Below, one piece after another: positions 53,333 to 62,345 of a stretch of 64,000 nt of DNA (its first letter is position 1; the number at the start of each line of letters is the position of its first letter). A program made the translations under genes and the position numbers. The notes below the pieces were generated by a model. That model saw only the letters and a list, made by a program, of their open reading frames with translations. It had not been told where the DNA came from and did no database searches. Origin of the DNA: Chitinophaga pinensis (GTDB lineage: Bacteria; Bacteroidota; Bacteroidia; Chitinophagales; Chitinophagaceae); NCBI GenBank assembly GCA_902167325.1, contig LR632930.1:2232001-2296000 (forward strand). The letters are read 5' to 3'.

Positions 53333-54199
53333 ATGCTGAAGCAACTGACAATCATCCTCGCCCTTACAGGCGCGGGGCTAACTGCGCAGGCACAGGAACT
53401 GTATGTTCAGACTGAGCCAGCCAGTAATATGCCTGCCAACTCAATTGGCGTACGGCTCACCAATAAATTCTATCCCATGGATCATGCCAGCTACACAGGT
53501 TACCGACTGCAGCCGGAACTGATGTTCGGGATCAGCAAAAAGCTCATGGTACACGCCAGCGGGTATTTCGGGAATGTAATGGAAAACCGGTTCAAAGCAG
53601 AAGGTGCAAGCCTTTACGCCAAGTACCGTTTTCTTTCCAACGATGATATGCATTCTCACTTCCGGATGGCCGCATTCGTAAAAGGCTCCATCATCAATAA
53701 TGCCTATGCTCCCCCTATGGGTGCCGACCATGACCATACCGCCGAAGCTTTCAATAACCAGGACCTTGACCTTGATGGTATGACCTCCGGTGTAAGCGCT
53801 GGTGTGATAGCCACGCAGCTGGTACATAAGCTGGCCATTTCGGGCAGTCTGGCGTACGACAGGTATATGAACAATACGAAGCATAACCTGCCTTACGTGT
53901 CGCGCAATGCGCTGAACTACTCCCTGTCTGCCGGGTACCTGTTGCTGCCGCGCAAGTATAAAAGCTATAAGCAAACGAATGTAAACCTGTATGTGGAACT
54001 GCTGGGTAAATCGAACCTCGATCAGTTCCGCAGCGGGTATTATGTGGATGTGGCGCCGGCGGTGCAGCTGATCATCAACAGCAATTCACGTATCGATCTC
54101 AGCTACCGTACCCAGCTGTTCGGGGATATGGCCCGTATGATGGACAGGAGCTTCCTCGTACGTTACGAGTATAATTTGTATAACATCTTCAAAAAATAG
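53333..54199 (+). CDS. Outer membrane beta-barrel protein of a metal cassette
   Basis: The 288-residue product has a signal peptide (MLKQLTIILALTGAGLTAQA), then repeated amphipathic strands (GYRLQPELMFGISKKLMVH, ASLYAKYRFLS, RIDLSYRTQLFGDMARMM) ending in Tyr/Phe. A His/Asp-rich loop (GADHDHT) could bind metal. No catalytic motif is visible. It lies 9 nt after the HMA gene and 1 nt before the HMA-AraC gene. The most natural reading is a small channel or sensor barrel for the metal the cassette handles. The family name is uncertain. Confidence 0.65.
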   Translation: MLKQLTIILALTGAGLTAQAQELYVQTEPASNMPANSIGVRLTNKFYPMDHASYTGYRLQPELMFGISKKLMVHASGYFGNVMENRFKAEGASLYAKYRFLSNDDMHSHFRMAAFVKGSIINNAYAPPMGADHDHTAEAFNNQDLDLDGMTSGVSAGVIATQLVHKLAISGSLAYDRYMNNTKHNLPYVSRNALNYSLSAGYLLLPRKYKSYKQTNVNLYVELLGKSNLDQFRSGYYVDVAPAVQLIINSNSRIDLSYRTQLFGDMARMMDRSFLVRYEYNLYNIFKK

Positions 54200-54200
54200 C

Positions 54201-54770
54201 ATGAGCACGGTATTACATATTAAAAACATGGTGTGCCCGCGCTGTATCAAAATGGTGCGGTATGTGCTGGAGCATGAAGGTCAGCAGGTACAGGACGTAA
54301 CGCTCGGGAAAGCGCTACTCGATACCACGCCCGATGCGGAAGCCTCCCAGCGTATTGCAAAAGCTTTGGAAGCAGAAGGGTTTGTATTGCTGGATGACCG
54401 CAAAACACAGATCGTGGAAGCCATCAAGAACTTTGTGGTGGAAACAGTGCACTACGGCGAGCTGGACGAAATGAACGAGAACTTCTCGACATTGCTTTCC
54501 CAGAAGCTGGAGAAAGATTATCATATGCTGAGCAAACTGTTTTCAGAAACGGAGAACACCACCATCGAGCAATTTATCATCCAGCAGAAAATAGAAAGAG
54601 TGAAGGAGTTGCTGGTATATGGAGAGCTAACACTGAGTGAGATCGCTTATAAGCTGGGTTACAGCAGCGTGGCGCACCTCTCCGGACAGTTCAAGAAAGT
54701 GACAGGACTTACGCCCAGCTATTTCAAACAACTGAAAGAAGAGAAGCGCCGGCCGCTGGACAACATCTGA
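54201..54770 (+). CDS. AraC-family regulator with N-terminal HMA metal domain
   Basis: The 189-residue product joins an HMA-like domain (residues 1-67, with CxxC in NMVCPRCIKMV) to a helix-turn-helix AraC domain (about 105-180: TTIEQFIIQQKIERVKELL, then LTLSEIAYKLGYSSVAHLSG and FKKVTGLTPSYFKQLK). The C-terminal wording is typical AraC. This design could sense a soft metal directly by the CxxC and regulate the cassette; that is inference. The gene starts 1 nt after the barrel gene and ends exactly where the convergent hemN ends. Its terminator appears to sit inside hemN (54829). Confidence 0.85.
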   Translation: MSTVLHIKNMVCPRCIKMVRYVLEHEGQQVQDVTLGKALLDTTPDAEASQRIAKALEAEGFVLLDDRKTQIVEAIKNFVVETVHYGELDEMNENFSTLLSQKLEKDYHMLSKLFSETENTTIEQFIIQQKIERVKELLVYGELTLSEIAYKLGYSSVAHLSGQFKKVTGLTPSYFKQLKEEKRRPLDNI

Positions 54771-56129
54771 TCAAACTGCATTACTAAATAATTCGGACTG
54801 TGGTACATTCCGCCACAGCCGGGCATCGAAAGCCATACATATGTTGCGTATGTATGGCTTTCCTTTTTGGGTAACGATTACTTTACCGGGTTGAACTTCT
54901 ACGAGCCCGTCGTGCTCCATTTCCTGCAGGCGCTGGAGGCCTTCGGAGATGGCGTCGCACTCAGTGTCCTGCCGGTTCCAGCTGGTCTCGAAGCGGCACA
55001 TCAGGTTGAGGATGTGGCCGCGGAGCCGCAGGTCTTCTTTCGTAAGCATATGCCCCCTGAACACGGGGAGTTTGCCCTGCCTTACTTTTTGCTGGTAAGC
55101 TGCGAGGGACTTCTCATTTTGTGTGTATGCATTACCGGTGTCGCTGATGGCGGAAACGCCAAGACCAATCAGAAGGGAAGTACGATGGTCGGTATATCCC
55201 ATAAAATTGCGGTGCAGGCTGCCGTTTTCCGCAGCAATAAACAGCGAATCGTCGGGCAGGGCAAAGTGGTCCATCCCGATCTCGGTGTAGAAATAATTTT
55301 CGAGGATGGATTTGCCCATTTCGTACAGCGCACGTTTTTCATCGCCTGTGGGCAGGTCTTTTTCACTGAACAGTCTTTGCCCGTTCCCTTTGATCCAGGG
55401 TACGTGGGCATAGCTGTAAAAAGAGATGCGTTCGGGGAGGAGGTGCATGCACTGTATGAAAGTACTTTTAATACTCTTCAGCGTTTGGAGGGGCAGGCCG
55501 TATATGAGGTCGAAGTTGATGGAAGTATACCCGATGCAGCGCGCTTCTTCCACACAGCGGCGTACATTCTCGAACGGCTGAATGCGGTTGATGATAGTTT
55601 GCACATGCAGATCGAGATCCTGGATGCCCAGGCTCATCCGCCGGAAACCGAGATCATAAAGGGCCTGCATATGCTCTGCCGTGGTGTTGTTGGGATGCCC
55701 TTCGAAGCTGTGTTCCGCACCGGGTAAAACGTCTGCAGTTTCAAAGATGGCATTGAGCAGGCGGGTGAGGTTGGCAGGACTGAAGAAGGTGGGTGTGCCA
55801 CCGCCAAGATGTACTTCGCGGATACGCGGGCGCTCCGGGAAATGCTCGAGGTACAGCCGCCATTCCTCGAGGATGGTATTGATGTAAGGGATCTCGTGGT
55901 CGTGATTAACGGTGATGTATTTGTTGCAGCCGCAATATGTGCAGAGGCGTTCGCAGAAAGGGAGGTGGATGTAGAGACTGATACCGTCTTCCCCGTTCAG
56001 TGAAGCGAAGGAGGGGCCGAGGCCTTCCAGCCATTCGCTTTCGTGAAATGCCCCGGTTTCCCAATAGGGAACGGTGGGGTAACTTGTATAGCGCGGCGCG
56101 GCAACCTGGTATTTTTTAAGCAAGGTCAT
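54771..56129 (-). CDS. hemN: Oxygen-independent coproporphyrinogen III oxidase
   Basis: HemN makes protoporphyrinogen IX for heme under low oxygen, a radical-SAM enzyme. The 452-residue product has the CxxxCxxC cluster motif in LPFCERLCTYCGC (Cys59, Cys63, Cys66), preceded by RYTSYPTVPYW and followed by GGGTPTFFSPANL, GIQDLDLHVQ and INFDLIYGLPLQTL. These match the true HemN rather than the HemW group. It closes the cbb3 oxidase cluster, 6 nt after the TauE-like gene, giving heme supply together with the oxidase. The codons for the last 20 residues hold a perfect plus-strand hairpin. Confidence 0.93.
   Translation of the reverse strand: MTLLKKYQVAAPRYTSYPTVPYWETGAFHESEWLEGLGPSFASLNGEDGISLYIHLPFCERLCTYCGCNKYITVNHDHEIPYINTILEEWRLYLEHFPERPRIREVHLGGGTPTFFSPANLTRLLNAIFETADVLPGAEHSFEGHPNNTTAEHMQALYDLGFRRMSLGIQDLDLHVQTIINRIQPFENVRRCVEEARCIGYTSINFDLIYGLPLQTLKSIKSTFIQCMHLLPERISFYSYAHVPWIKGNGQRLFSEKDLPTGDEKRALYEMGKSILENYFYTEIGMDHFALPDDSLFIAAENGSLHRNFMGYTDHRTSLLIGLGVSAISDTGNAYTQNEKSLAAYQQKVRQGKLPVFRGHMLTKEDLRLRGHILNLMCRFETSWNRQDTECDAISEGLQRLQEMEHDGLVEVQPGKVIVTQKGKPYIRNICMAFDARLWRNVPQSELFSNAV
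54829..54868 (+). terminator. Terminator of the metal cassette embedded in hemN
   Basis: The arms 54829-54841 and 54849-54861 (AAAGCCATACATA and its complement) are perfect over 13 bp around a 7-nt loop, followed by CCTTTTTGG on the plus strand. It lies 59 nt after the AraC stop, inside the 3' coding part of the convergent hemN. Confidence 0.7.
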
Positions 56130-56135
56130 AACACA

Positions 56136-56837
56136 TCATTTATGGCATTTTTCAAAAACTCTTTCTGTATGCTGGTGCATTTCGGGGCTAACATACGGGA
56201 TGCCGAGGTTGAGGCCCCGGAGAATGAGTAGTACGGCCATGAGGCCTACTACATAAGGCATTGCGCTGCGGATGGCTTTGCGGCCCCGCAGGCCGAGGAG
56301 CTGGCTGAACCAGGTTACGGCCGCCATGGCTGGTAATGTACCTGCACCAAAAGCGCCCATAAACAGCATGCCGCCCCATACGCTCCCCGATGCCACTGCC
56401 CCTGCAATGGCCATGTAAACCATACCACAGGGAAGTAAGCCGTTGAGGAAGCCGATGGCAAATAAAGTACCTGTCCTCCGGCGGCTCAGCAACTGCCCCA
56501 GCGCACGCTGTACGATGCCTATTTTCATGGAAGGCATCAGCTTGCCAAAGAGGACGGCAGCCAGCAAAAGCAGGCCGAGGAAAACAGACAGCCATTGCTG
56601 CCAGCCACCGAGGTAAAACTGTTGACCCAGCCAGCCAAACACTATACCCAGCAGCATATAGGTTACTACCCTTCCGGAGTTGTACAACAGAATGCCGCCC
56701 ATTTTCTTCCATCCGCTGAGGTGCTGCACGGGCAGCGTCAGCGCAATGGGACCACACATTCCTATGCAGTGGAAGCTGCCGAGGAAGCCCAGCCCGAGGC
56801 CGGAAAGTAGCCATGCGGCGGTCATTACAGTGGTCAT
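56136..56837 (-). CDS. TauE/SafE-like membrane protein of the cbb3 cluster
   Basis: The 233-residue protein has about six membrane helices and the motif SFHCIGMCGPIALTLPVQ, which marks the branch associated with copper transport and cbb3 oxidase assembly. A second Cys stands in NGLLPCGMVYMA. It may move copper or a reducing equivalent across the inner membrane for CcoNO maturation. The start overlaps the stop of the ccoH-like gene by ATGA, so translation is coupled. hemN follows 6 nt later. The family label rests on motif and context. Confidence 0.8.
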   Translation of the reverse strand: MTTVMTAAWLLSGLGLGFLGSFHCIGMCGPIALTLPVQHLSGWKKMGGILLYNSGRVVTYMLLGIVFGWLGQQFYLGGWQQWLSVFLGLLLLAAVLFGKLMPSMKIGIVQRALGQLLSRRRTGTLFAIGFLNGLLPCGMVYMAIAGAVASGSVWGGMLFMGAFGAGTLPAMAAVTWFSQLLGLRGRKAIRSAMPYVVGLMAVLLILRGLNLGIPYVSPEMHQHTERVFEKCHK

Positions 56838-57271
56838 TGTACGTAGAATTGCGTTTCCTGGAAATAATCCTTCCCGTTAAACTGCCATTGCATCTTAATG
56901 CGGTATGGCCCTTTCTCGAACTGCGTACGGCTCACCAGCAATCTGCCGGTATCGTCGAGGGAGAGGGGAAGGGTAAAATCTTTACGGGAATCGGACGGAC
57001 GGTAGAAGTGTACTTTACCCTGCAGTGGCGCGCCTTTTAGCTCGCCAGGGAAAGCAAGTTCAATACTATCGCCCGGCTGGCGCACGCTCACCGGAGCGGA
57101 CAAATCTCCGGTGTTGTTGCGCGCGTCAATAGTAGATTGATATTTCAGCTCTTCGGCATAATAGTCAGGCGTTACCATATCGATGCGGGTTTGCATACTG
57201 CGGGTAACGAGTGTAAGAATGCCTATGGCGAAGAGAACGAATACGATGATGATGGCATGACCCCAGTTCAT
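56834..57271 (-). CDS. ccoH: FixH/CcoH family protein
   Basis: The 145-residue inner-membrane protein has one N-terminal helix (MNWGHAIIIVFVLFAIGILTL) and a periplasmic beta domain with the family wording MVTPDYYAEELKYQSTIDAR. FixH/CcoH is needed for cbb3 oxidase assembly. It starts 12 nt after ccoG and overlaps the next gene by 4 bases. The C-terminal part (GPYRIKMQWQFNGKDYFQET) matches the family as well. Confidence 0.88.
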   Translation of the reverse strand: MNWGHAIIIVFVLFAIGILTLVTRSMQTRIDMVTPDYYAEELKYQSTIDARNNTGDLSAPVSVRQPGDSIELAFPGELKGAPLQGKVHFYRPSDSRKDFTLPLSLDDTGRLLVSRTQFEKGPYRIKMQWQFNGKDYFQETQFYVQ

Positions 57272-57283
57272 AATGGTATGTTT

Positions 57284-58669
57284 TTATTGGCTAACAGGCC
57301 CGAGGAAAGTAGTGCTCTTGCCTCCGATACGTTTACCGTTTTCATATAATCCCACTTTCAGGACTGATTTCCTTTTTTCGATGGCGGTGCGCGGCAAAAC
57401 AATAAAGAATGTACCCTCGCCCTGCGCTTCGGCCTTAACATGGATGGGCATGCCCACCACTTCAATTTTACCTGCGCCGCTTTCTATCCGCAGTTCTACC
57501 GGTACATCCTGCAGTGTTTTGTTGACGAGCTTGATGCGATAGAGATTCGTAACACTGTCTTTCCCACGCTCCTGGTACAGCATACCCGCCGTGCGGAGGA
57601 TAGATCCGTCTACCGGTTTGCGGCTGATGAGCAGGAACGTGATGGCGGTAACAATGAGAGTGAGGATAACTGTATATACTTTCAGCCTTCCTGTAAACCG
57701 TAGCGGCTGCTTTTGTGCAATTCCGTTTTCTGAAGCATAGCGGATGAGACCCTGCGGCCGTCCTACTTTATCCATCATGTAATTGCACGCATCTATACAG
57801 GCGGTGCAGTTCACACATTCCAGCTGGGTACCGTTGCGGATATCGATGCCGGTAGGACATACATTTACGCATTGCATACAGTCGATACAATCCCCCAGAT
57901 CATTCGCTTCTTTCTTAAACTTCCCGCGTGGCTCGCCGCGTTCGTAATCGTAGGCCACCACCACGGAGTTCTTGTCGAGCAATACGCTTTGCAGGCGGCC
58001 GTAAGGACATACCACCGTGCACACCTGTTCGCGGAAGAAGGCGAATACTGCATAGAACACAAAAGAGAACCCGATCATGGCAATGAAGCCTGCAGCATGG
58101 GTGCTCAGGGGATCGGCCATAATGGTTTGCAGTTCGCGGGTGCCTATCACGTAAGCGAGGAATGTATTGGCGATGATGACGGAGAGGAGGAAGAAGAGGG
58201 CATGCTTGCCGGTTTTCTTCACGATCTTTTCCGTATCCCAGGGTGCGCGGTTAAGCATGCGCTGTTTAGCTGCGTCCCCTTCGATCCAGTATTCTATTCT
58301 TCTGAACAGCATTTCCATAAAGATCGTTTGCGGGCATATCCATCCGCAGAATATTCTGCCAAAGGCCATGGTGAACAAAACGATGAACAGGATAAAGGCT
58401 ACCATGGCCAAACCGAAGATGAAGAAATCCTGCGGCCAGAACACGGCGCCGAAGAGGATGAAACGGCCTTCCGTTACGTTGAAGAGGAACAGGGGCCTGC
58501 CGCCAATGTGAATGAACGGCAGGCTGAAGAACAAGAGGAAATAACATGCACTCAGGACCGTTCTGGCCGTATAAAGCCTGCCGGATGGCTGTTTGGCATA
58601 GATCCATTTTCTTTTTCCTTTCTCGTCGATCGTTGCCAGGTGGTCCCTGAATATTTCGTGTTCTTCCAT
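57284..58669 (-). CDS. ccoG: Cytochrome c oxidase accessory protein CcoG
   Basis: CcoG (FixG/RdxA) is a membrane iron-sulfur protein that assists cbb3 oxidase assembly and copper reduction. The 461-residue product has several membrane helices in the first half, with CGWICPQTIFMEMLFRRIEY and the redox motif CTVVCPYG. A double 4Fe-4S set follows (CIDCMQCVNVCPTGIDI, then CVNCTACIDACNYM), and an extracytoplasmic domain of about 130 residues closes it. The start is at 58669; 17 nt separate it from ccoP. Confidence 0.94.
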   Translation of the reverse strand: MEEHEIFRDHLATIDEKGKRKWIYAKQPSGRLYTARTVLSACYFLLFFSLPFIHIGGRPLFLFNVTEGRFILFGAVFWPQDFFIFGLAMVAFILFIVLFTMAFGRIFCGWICPQTIFMEMLFRRIEYWIEGDAAKQRMLNRAPWDTEKIVKKTGKHALFFLLSVIIANTFLAYVIGTRELQTIMADPLSTHAAGFIAMIGFSFVFYAVFAFFREQVCTVVCPYGRLQSVLLDKNSVVVAYDYERGEPRGKFKKEANDLGDCIDCMQCVNVCPTGIDIRNGTQLECVNCTACIDACNYMMDKVGRPQGLIRYASENGIAQKQPLRFTGRLKVYTVILTLIVTAITFLLISRKPVDGSILRTAGMLYQERGKDSVTNLYRIKLVNKTLQDVPVELRIESGAGKIEVVGMPIHVKAEAQGEGTFFIVLPRTAIEKRKSVLKVGLYENGKRIGGKSTTFLGPVSQ

Positions 58670-58686
58670 TGTCTTCCTTGTTAATA

Positions 58687-59775
58687 TTATTCTTTCACCT
58701 CAGTGCCTTCAGGCGCTTTAGGATTGGCAGGATTGGTGCCTTTGATAGAGTGGATGTAAGCGCACAGCTGTGCTATTTGTTTGGGGGAGAAGTCTTCTTT
58801 CCAGCTCTTCATCCCTTTCTCCGGTACACCATATTTAATGGTGGAGAATACCTCGCCCACTTTACCACCGTGTACCCAGAAGTTGTCTGTAAGGTTGGGA
58901 CCAACGAGGCCCTGTCCTTCCGGACCATGACATGCCGCGCAGTTGGTAGCGAACACTTTTTTGCCGGAGGCAATGTCATCAGCTTCGGTGAGTAGTTTCA
59001 CGGTGTTTTCATCTATGTTGTTAGCCGCGTTCTTCAGGTATGCTGCTTTCTGAACGGCGGCCTGTTCTTCTGCTATCGCCAGTTCCTGCAGCTGAAGGGG
59101 AGCGGTTTCTGAGATGTGGAAACGCCATACGTAGATGATGCCGAACACGATGCTCAGGTAAAACGCCCAGCGCCACCATGGCGGAGTGGGATTGTTGAGT
59201 TCGCGGATGCCATCGTAGTCATGCCCGAGATCCACTTCTTCTTCCGTAGCAGCATCGATGCTTTTTGTGTCGTTGAGGCGCTCCATCCAGGTAACGCGGG
59301 GTTTGCCCGGCAGTGCTGCTTTCACTGCTGCAGCTTTTGCTTTGGCTTTGGCCGCTTTCTTCATACCCTGAATACCGGTGAGGATGCGCAGGGCCTGCAG
59401 GAGGAACAGCAGTACAAGGATCTCGAGACCAATGACGGTCAGCAGCATATACAACGTAGTGTCTGACAAGCCGGAAACCATTGGGCCGGTAACAGTTTTT
59501 ACTGCTTCTTCCGCAGCTTCCTGTGCAAAAGCACCCTGGCCCACGGCAAGGAGTGCCAATATGAGCGGGAGCTTCTTCATACGGTCGCGGAAAATATCCA
59601 CGGCACCGATTACGGTATGCCCGAGCACGCAAATAGCGATCAGCAGCCCTGCGGCGATGGAAATCAGCAGGATGGACACAGGGTGCGACAGCTCTCCATA
59701 TGGATCTGGAGGCGCACCTGCGGCGAATGCCTGCAGGGTAATGATGGTGAGCAGAAATGTGAGAATGCGTTTCAT
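58687..59775 (-). CDS. ccoP: cbb3-type cytochrome c oxidase subunit III (CcoP), mono-heme
   Basis: CcoP passes electrons to the CcoN core. The start at 59775 (MKRILTFLL) lies 4 nt after the ccoQ stop; the longer frame reaches into ccoQ. Of 362 residues, the first ~130 hold three hydrophobic segments, a third helix lies at about 220-240 (WRWAFYLSIVFGIIYVWRF), and one c-type heme site follows (NCAACHGPEGQGL). The heme-ligand Met is probably in EKGMKSWKED. Only one CxxCH is present, whereas proteobacterial CcoP has two; this is common in Bacteroidota. Confidence 0.9.
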   Translation of the reverse strand: MKRILTFLLTIITLQAFAAGAPPDPYGELSHPVSILLISIAAGLLIAICVLGHTVIGAVDIFRDRMKKLPLILALLAVGQGAFAQEAAEEAVKTVTGPMVSGLSDTTLYMLLTVIGLEILVLLFLLQALRILTGIQGMKKAAKAKAKAAAVKAALPGKPRVTWMERLNDTKSIDAATEEEVDLGHDYDGIRELNNPTPPWWRWAFYLSIVFGIIYVWRFHISETAPLQLQELAIAEEQAAVQKAAYLKNAANNIDENTVKLLTEADDIASGKKVFATNCAACHGPEGQGLVGPNLTDNFWVHGGKVGEVFSTIKYGVPEKGMKSWKEDFSPKQIAQLCAYIHSIKGTNPANPKAPEGTEVKE

Positions 59776-59779
59776 GGGC

Positions 59780-59959
59780 TTACTTATTTTCAGGTGCATC
59801 GTTTTCGATCGGGAGATGGCTCATGGCGTCCATCGTTTGTTTGTCGGTCCGGAAGGCGAGCCATGCCGCGCCAAGGAAGAAAACGGAGAAGATGAGCAGT
59901 GATGCCATCGGGTAGATGGTTACATCTTCTATGCTTTTGAGATAATTGATGAATTTCAT
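59780..59959 (-). CDS. ccoQ: cbb3-type cytochrome oxidase subunit 3 (CcoQ-like)
   Basis: A 59-residue frame on the minus strand starts ATG at 59959 and ends TAA at 59780. It reads MKFINYLKSIEDVTIYPMA, then a helix ending FFLGAAWLAFRTDK and an acidic tail. One membrane helix, size and place between the CcoNO fusion and ccoP are those of CcoQ, which stabilises the oxidase complex. It is 5 nt from the fusion gene and 4 nt from ccoP. Confidence 0.85.
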   Translation of the reverse strand: MKFINYLKSIEDVTIYPMASLLIFSVFFLGAAWLAFRTDKQTMDAMSHLPIENDAPENK

Positions 59960-59964
59960 GGCAA

Positions 59965-62091
59965 TTAGTTTGAAGCGGTTTCTTTAATGTCTTTACCCAT
60001 TCTTTGCAGATAAGCGATCAGCGCAACGATCTCGCGGTCGGCAGGGATCTCAAGCTTATCCTTCTTCAGATTGGCAACGATGATATTAGCCTGTTTGTCC
60101 AGATCAGCCTTCGACTGTGTCTCGTATCCTTCCGCATAAGGCACCCCTATTTTGCGCATCACATTGATCATGGCAGGTGTTTTTGCTTTATCGATGCGGT
60201 TGTCGAACAGCCAGGGGTAAGCCGGCATAATAGACCCGGGCGACATGGACACGGGGTCGAGCATGTGGTTGTAGTGCCAGGAGTCCGGGTACTTGCCACC
60301 TAACCGTGCCAGATCAGGTCCGGTACGTTTGGAGCCCCACTGGAAGGGGTGATCGTAAATGAACTCACCGGCTTTGGAATACTCTCCATAGCGGGCCACC
60401 TCATCGCGGAAGGGACGTACCATCTGCGAGTGGCAGGTATAACAGCCTTCGCGGATGTAGATGTCGCGGCCATGAAGCTCCAGTGGCGTATATGGTTTCA
60501 CACTGCTGATAGTAGGTATGTTGCTCCGTACGAGGAAGGTGGGTACCAGTTCGAGGATACCGCCGATGCCTACAACGATGAGGCTGAATACGGCCATCTG
60601 TACAGGGCGTTTCTCGATCCAGTTATGCCAATGGCCTTTGTCTTTACCGCCTGCTTCAGGTGCAGCTTTCACCAGCGGTGCTGCTTCTGCAGGTTCATCG
60701 GCAACGAACTTGCCGCGGCGTACTGTTTTGGCGATATTGACGATCATAAGGATCACACCGGAAACGTAGAGCAGTCCTCCAAGGGCACGCAGTGCGTACA
60801 TGGGTACGATGATATTGACGGTTTCAATGAACTGATACTTCAGCGTACCTTCTTCCGTAAACTGTTTCCACATCATGCTCTGCGTAAATGCAGCCCAGTA
60901 CAGGGGGATGGCGTAGAATATGATACCGAGGGTACCGATCCAGAAGTGGGCATTGGCCCATTTGCGGGAATATAATTGTGTGTTAAAGAGGCGCGGTAAC
61001 ATCCAGTAAAGGATACCGAAAGTGAGGAAGCCATTCCAGCCGAGTGCGCCAACGTGTACGTGAGCGATGGTCCAGTCGGTATAGTGGCTAATGGCGTTCA
61101 CGTTCTTGAGCGACAGCATGGGGCCTTCGAAGGTGGCCATACCGTACGCGGTGAGTGCTACCACGAAGAATTTCAGTACGGCATCTTCCCTTACACGATC
61201 CCATGCACCGCGGAGGGTGAGAAGGCCGTTGAGCATACCGCCCCATGATGGAGCGATGAGCATGATGGAGAATACGGTACCGAGGGATTGCGCCCATTCA
61301 GGCAATGCGGTGTAAAGCAGGTGGTGCGGACCTGCCCAGATATAAATGAATATCAGTGCCCAGAAGTGGATGATAGACCAGCGGTAGGAATAAACAGGCC
61401 TGTTGGCGGCTTTCGGTACAAAGTAGTACATCAGGCCGAGGTAAGGGGTGGTGAGGAAGAAGGCCACGGCGTTGTGACCGTACCACCACTGCACGAGTGC
61501 ATCCTGCACTCCGGCGTACCAGGAATAGCTCTTGAAAAGCGACAGCGGCATCTCGAAAGAGTTGACGATGTGCAGCATGGCAATAGCTACCCAGGTGCCG
61601 ATGTAAAACCAGATGGCTACATATAGGTGGCTTACACGGCGTTTGAGGATGGTACCCAACATGTTGGCACCGAATACAACCCAGATGAGGGTAATGGCAA
61701 TATCGAACGGCCATTCCAGCTCAGCGTATTCTTTACCGGTAGTATACCCGAGGAAGAGGGTGAGCGCGCCGCCGGCGATGATGGCCTGCCAGCCCCAGAA
61801 GTGGATCTTACTGAGCAGGTCACTGAACATACGCGCTTTACAAAGGCGTTGCAGGGAATAGTACACCCCCATGAATATGCCGTTACCCACAAATGCGAAA
61901 ATCACCGCATTGGTGTGTACCGGGCGGAGGCGGCCGAAGGTAATGGGCGCAAAGCCAAGGTTGGCGCCGGGAATAACCAGCTCAATCGCAGCCCATAGGC
62001 CCGCCAGCATTCCGATTAAGCCCCAGAAAATGGAGGCATAGGCAAACCATTTGACGGTGCGGTTGTCGTAAGAGAATTTTTCAAGAAACAT
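59965..62091 (-). CDS. ccoNO: cbb3-type cytochrome c oxidase subunit I/II fusion (CcoN-CcoO)
   Basis: This 708-residue fusion joins the heme b/heme b3-CuB catalytic subunit CcoN to the membrane c-type cytochrome CcoO. The CcoN half (1-480) has many helices and conserved ligands, including His in RPVHTNAVIFAFVGN, in WYGHNAVAFFLTTPYLG, in WAGPHHLLYTALPEW and in HVHVGALGWNG. A linker (about 485-520) leads to the CcoO part with one CxxCH (REGCYTCHSQMVRPFRDE) and the heme-ligand Met region (MSPGSIMPAYPWL). Fused CcoNO is usual in Bacteroidota. It is preceded by ccoS (12 nt) and followed by ccoQ. High oxygen affinity is expected from the family. Confidence 0.96.
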   Translation of the reverse strand: MFLEKFSYDNRTVKWFAYASIFWGLIGMLAGLWAAIELVIPGANLGFAPITFGRLRPVHTNAVIFAFVGNGIFMGVYYSLQRLCKARMFSDLLSKIHFWGWQAIIAGGALTLFLGYTTGKEYAELEWPFDIAITLIWVVFGANMLGTILKRRVSHLYVAIWFYIGTWVAIAMLHIVNSFEMPLSLFKSYSWYAGVQDALVQWWYGHNAVAFFLTTPYLGLMYYFVPKAANRPVYSYRWSIIHFWALIFIYIWAGPHHLLYTALPEWAQSLGTVFSIMLIAPSWGGMLNGLLTLRGAWDRVREDAVLKFFVVALTAYGMATFEGPMLSLKNVNAISHYTDWTIAHVHVGALGWNGFLTFGILYWMLPRLFNTQLYSRKWANAHFWIGTLGIIFYAIPLYWAAFTQSMMWKQFTEEGTLKYQFIETVNIIVPMYALRALGGLLYVSGVILMIVNIAKTVRRGKFVADEPAEAAPLVKAAPEAGGKDKGHWHNWIEKRPVQMAVFSLIVVGIGGILELVPTFLVRSNIPTISSVKPYTPLELHGRDIYIREGCYTCHSQMVRPFRDEVARYGEYSKAGEFIYDHPFQWGSKRTGPDLARLGGKYPDSWHYNHMLDPVSMSPGSIMPAYPWLFDNRIDKAKTPAMINVMRKIGVPYAEGYETQSKADLDKQANIIVANLKKDKLEIPADREIVALIAYLQRMGKDIKETASN

Positions 62092-62103
62092 ATGAACGGG
62101 TGT

Positions 62104-62256
62104 TTATTCTTTACTGGTTTTATCGTCGAAAAGCATGCGGTGGGCAGGGGAGTAATCGTCGTCGTATTGCCCGTCTTTCACGGACCATATAAAAGCGATC
62201 AGGAAGAAGATGGCTACAGCCAGGCTGGCACACAGTAGCATAATGATCACGCTCAT
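62104..62256 (-). CDS. ccoS: cbb3-type cytochrome oxidase assembly protein CcoS
   Basis: A 50-residue frame starts ATG at 62256 and ends TAA at 62104. It reads MSVIIMLLCASLAVAIFFLI, then AFIWSVKDGQYDDDYSPA, the standard CcoS start helix and acidic motif DGQYDDDYSPAHRML. CcoS is needed for heme and CuB insertion into CcoN. It is 89 nt downstream of ccoI and 12 nt upstream of ccoNO. Confidence 0.9.
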   Translation of the reverse strand: MSVIIMLLCASLAVAIFFLIAFIWSVKDGQYDDDYSPAHRMLFDDKTSKE

Positions 62257-62345
62257 GATTCAGTGTTTTTGTTAATTATTTTGTAAAAGTATCGTGGCGG
62301 CGATCCGGAATGGATGATGGGGGTCAAAGCATCCGATGATGCTCA

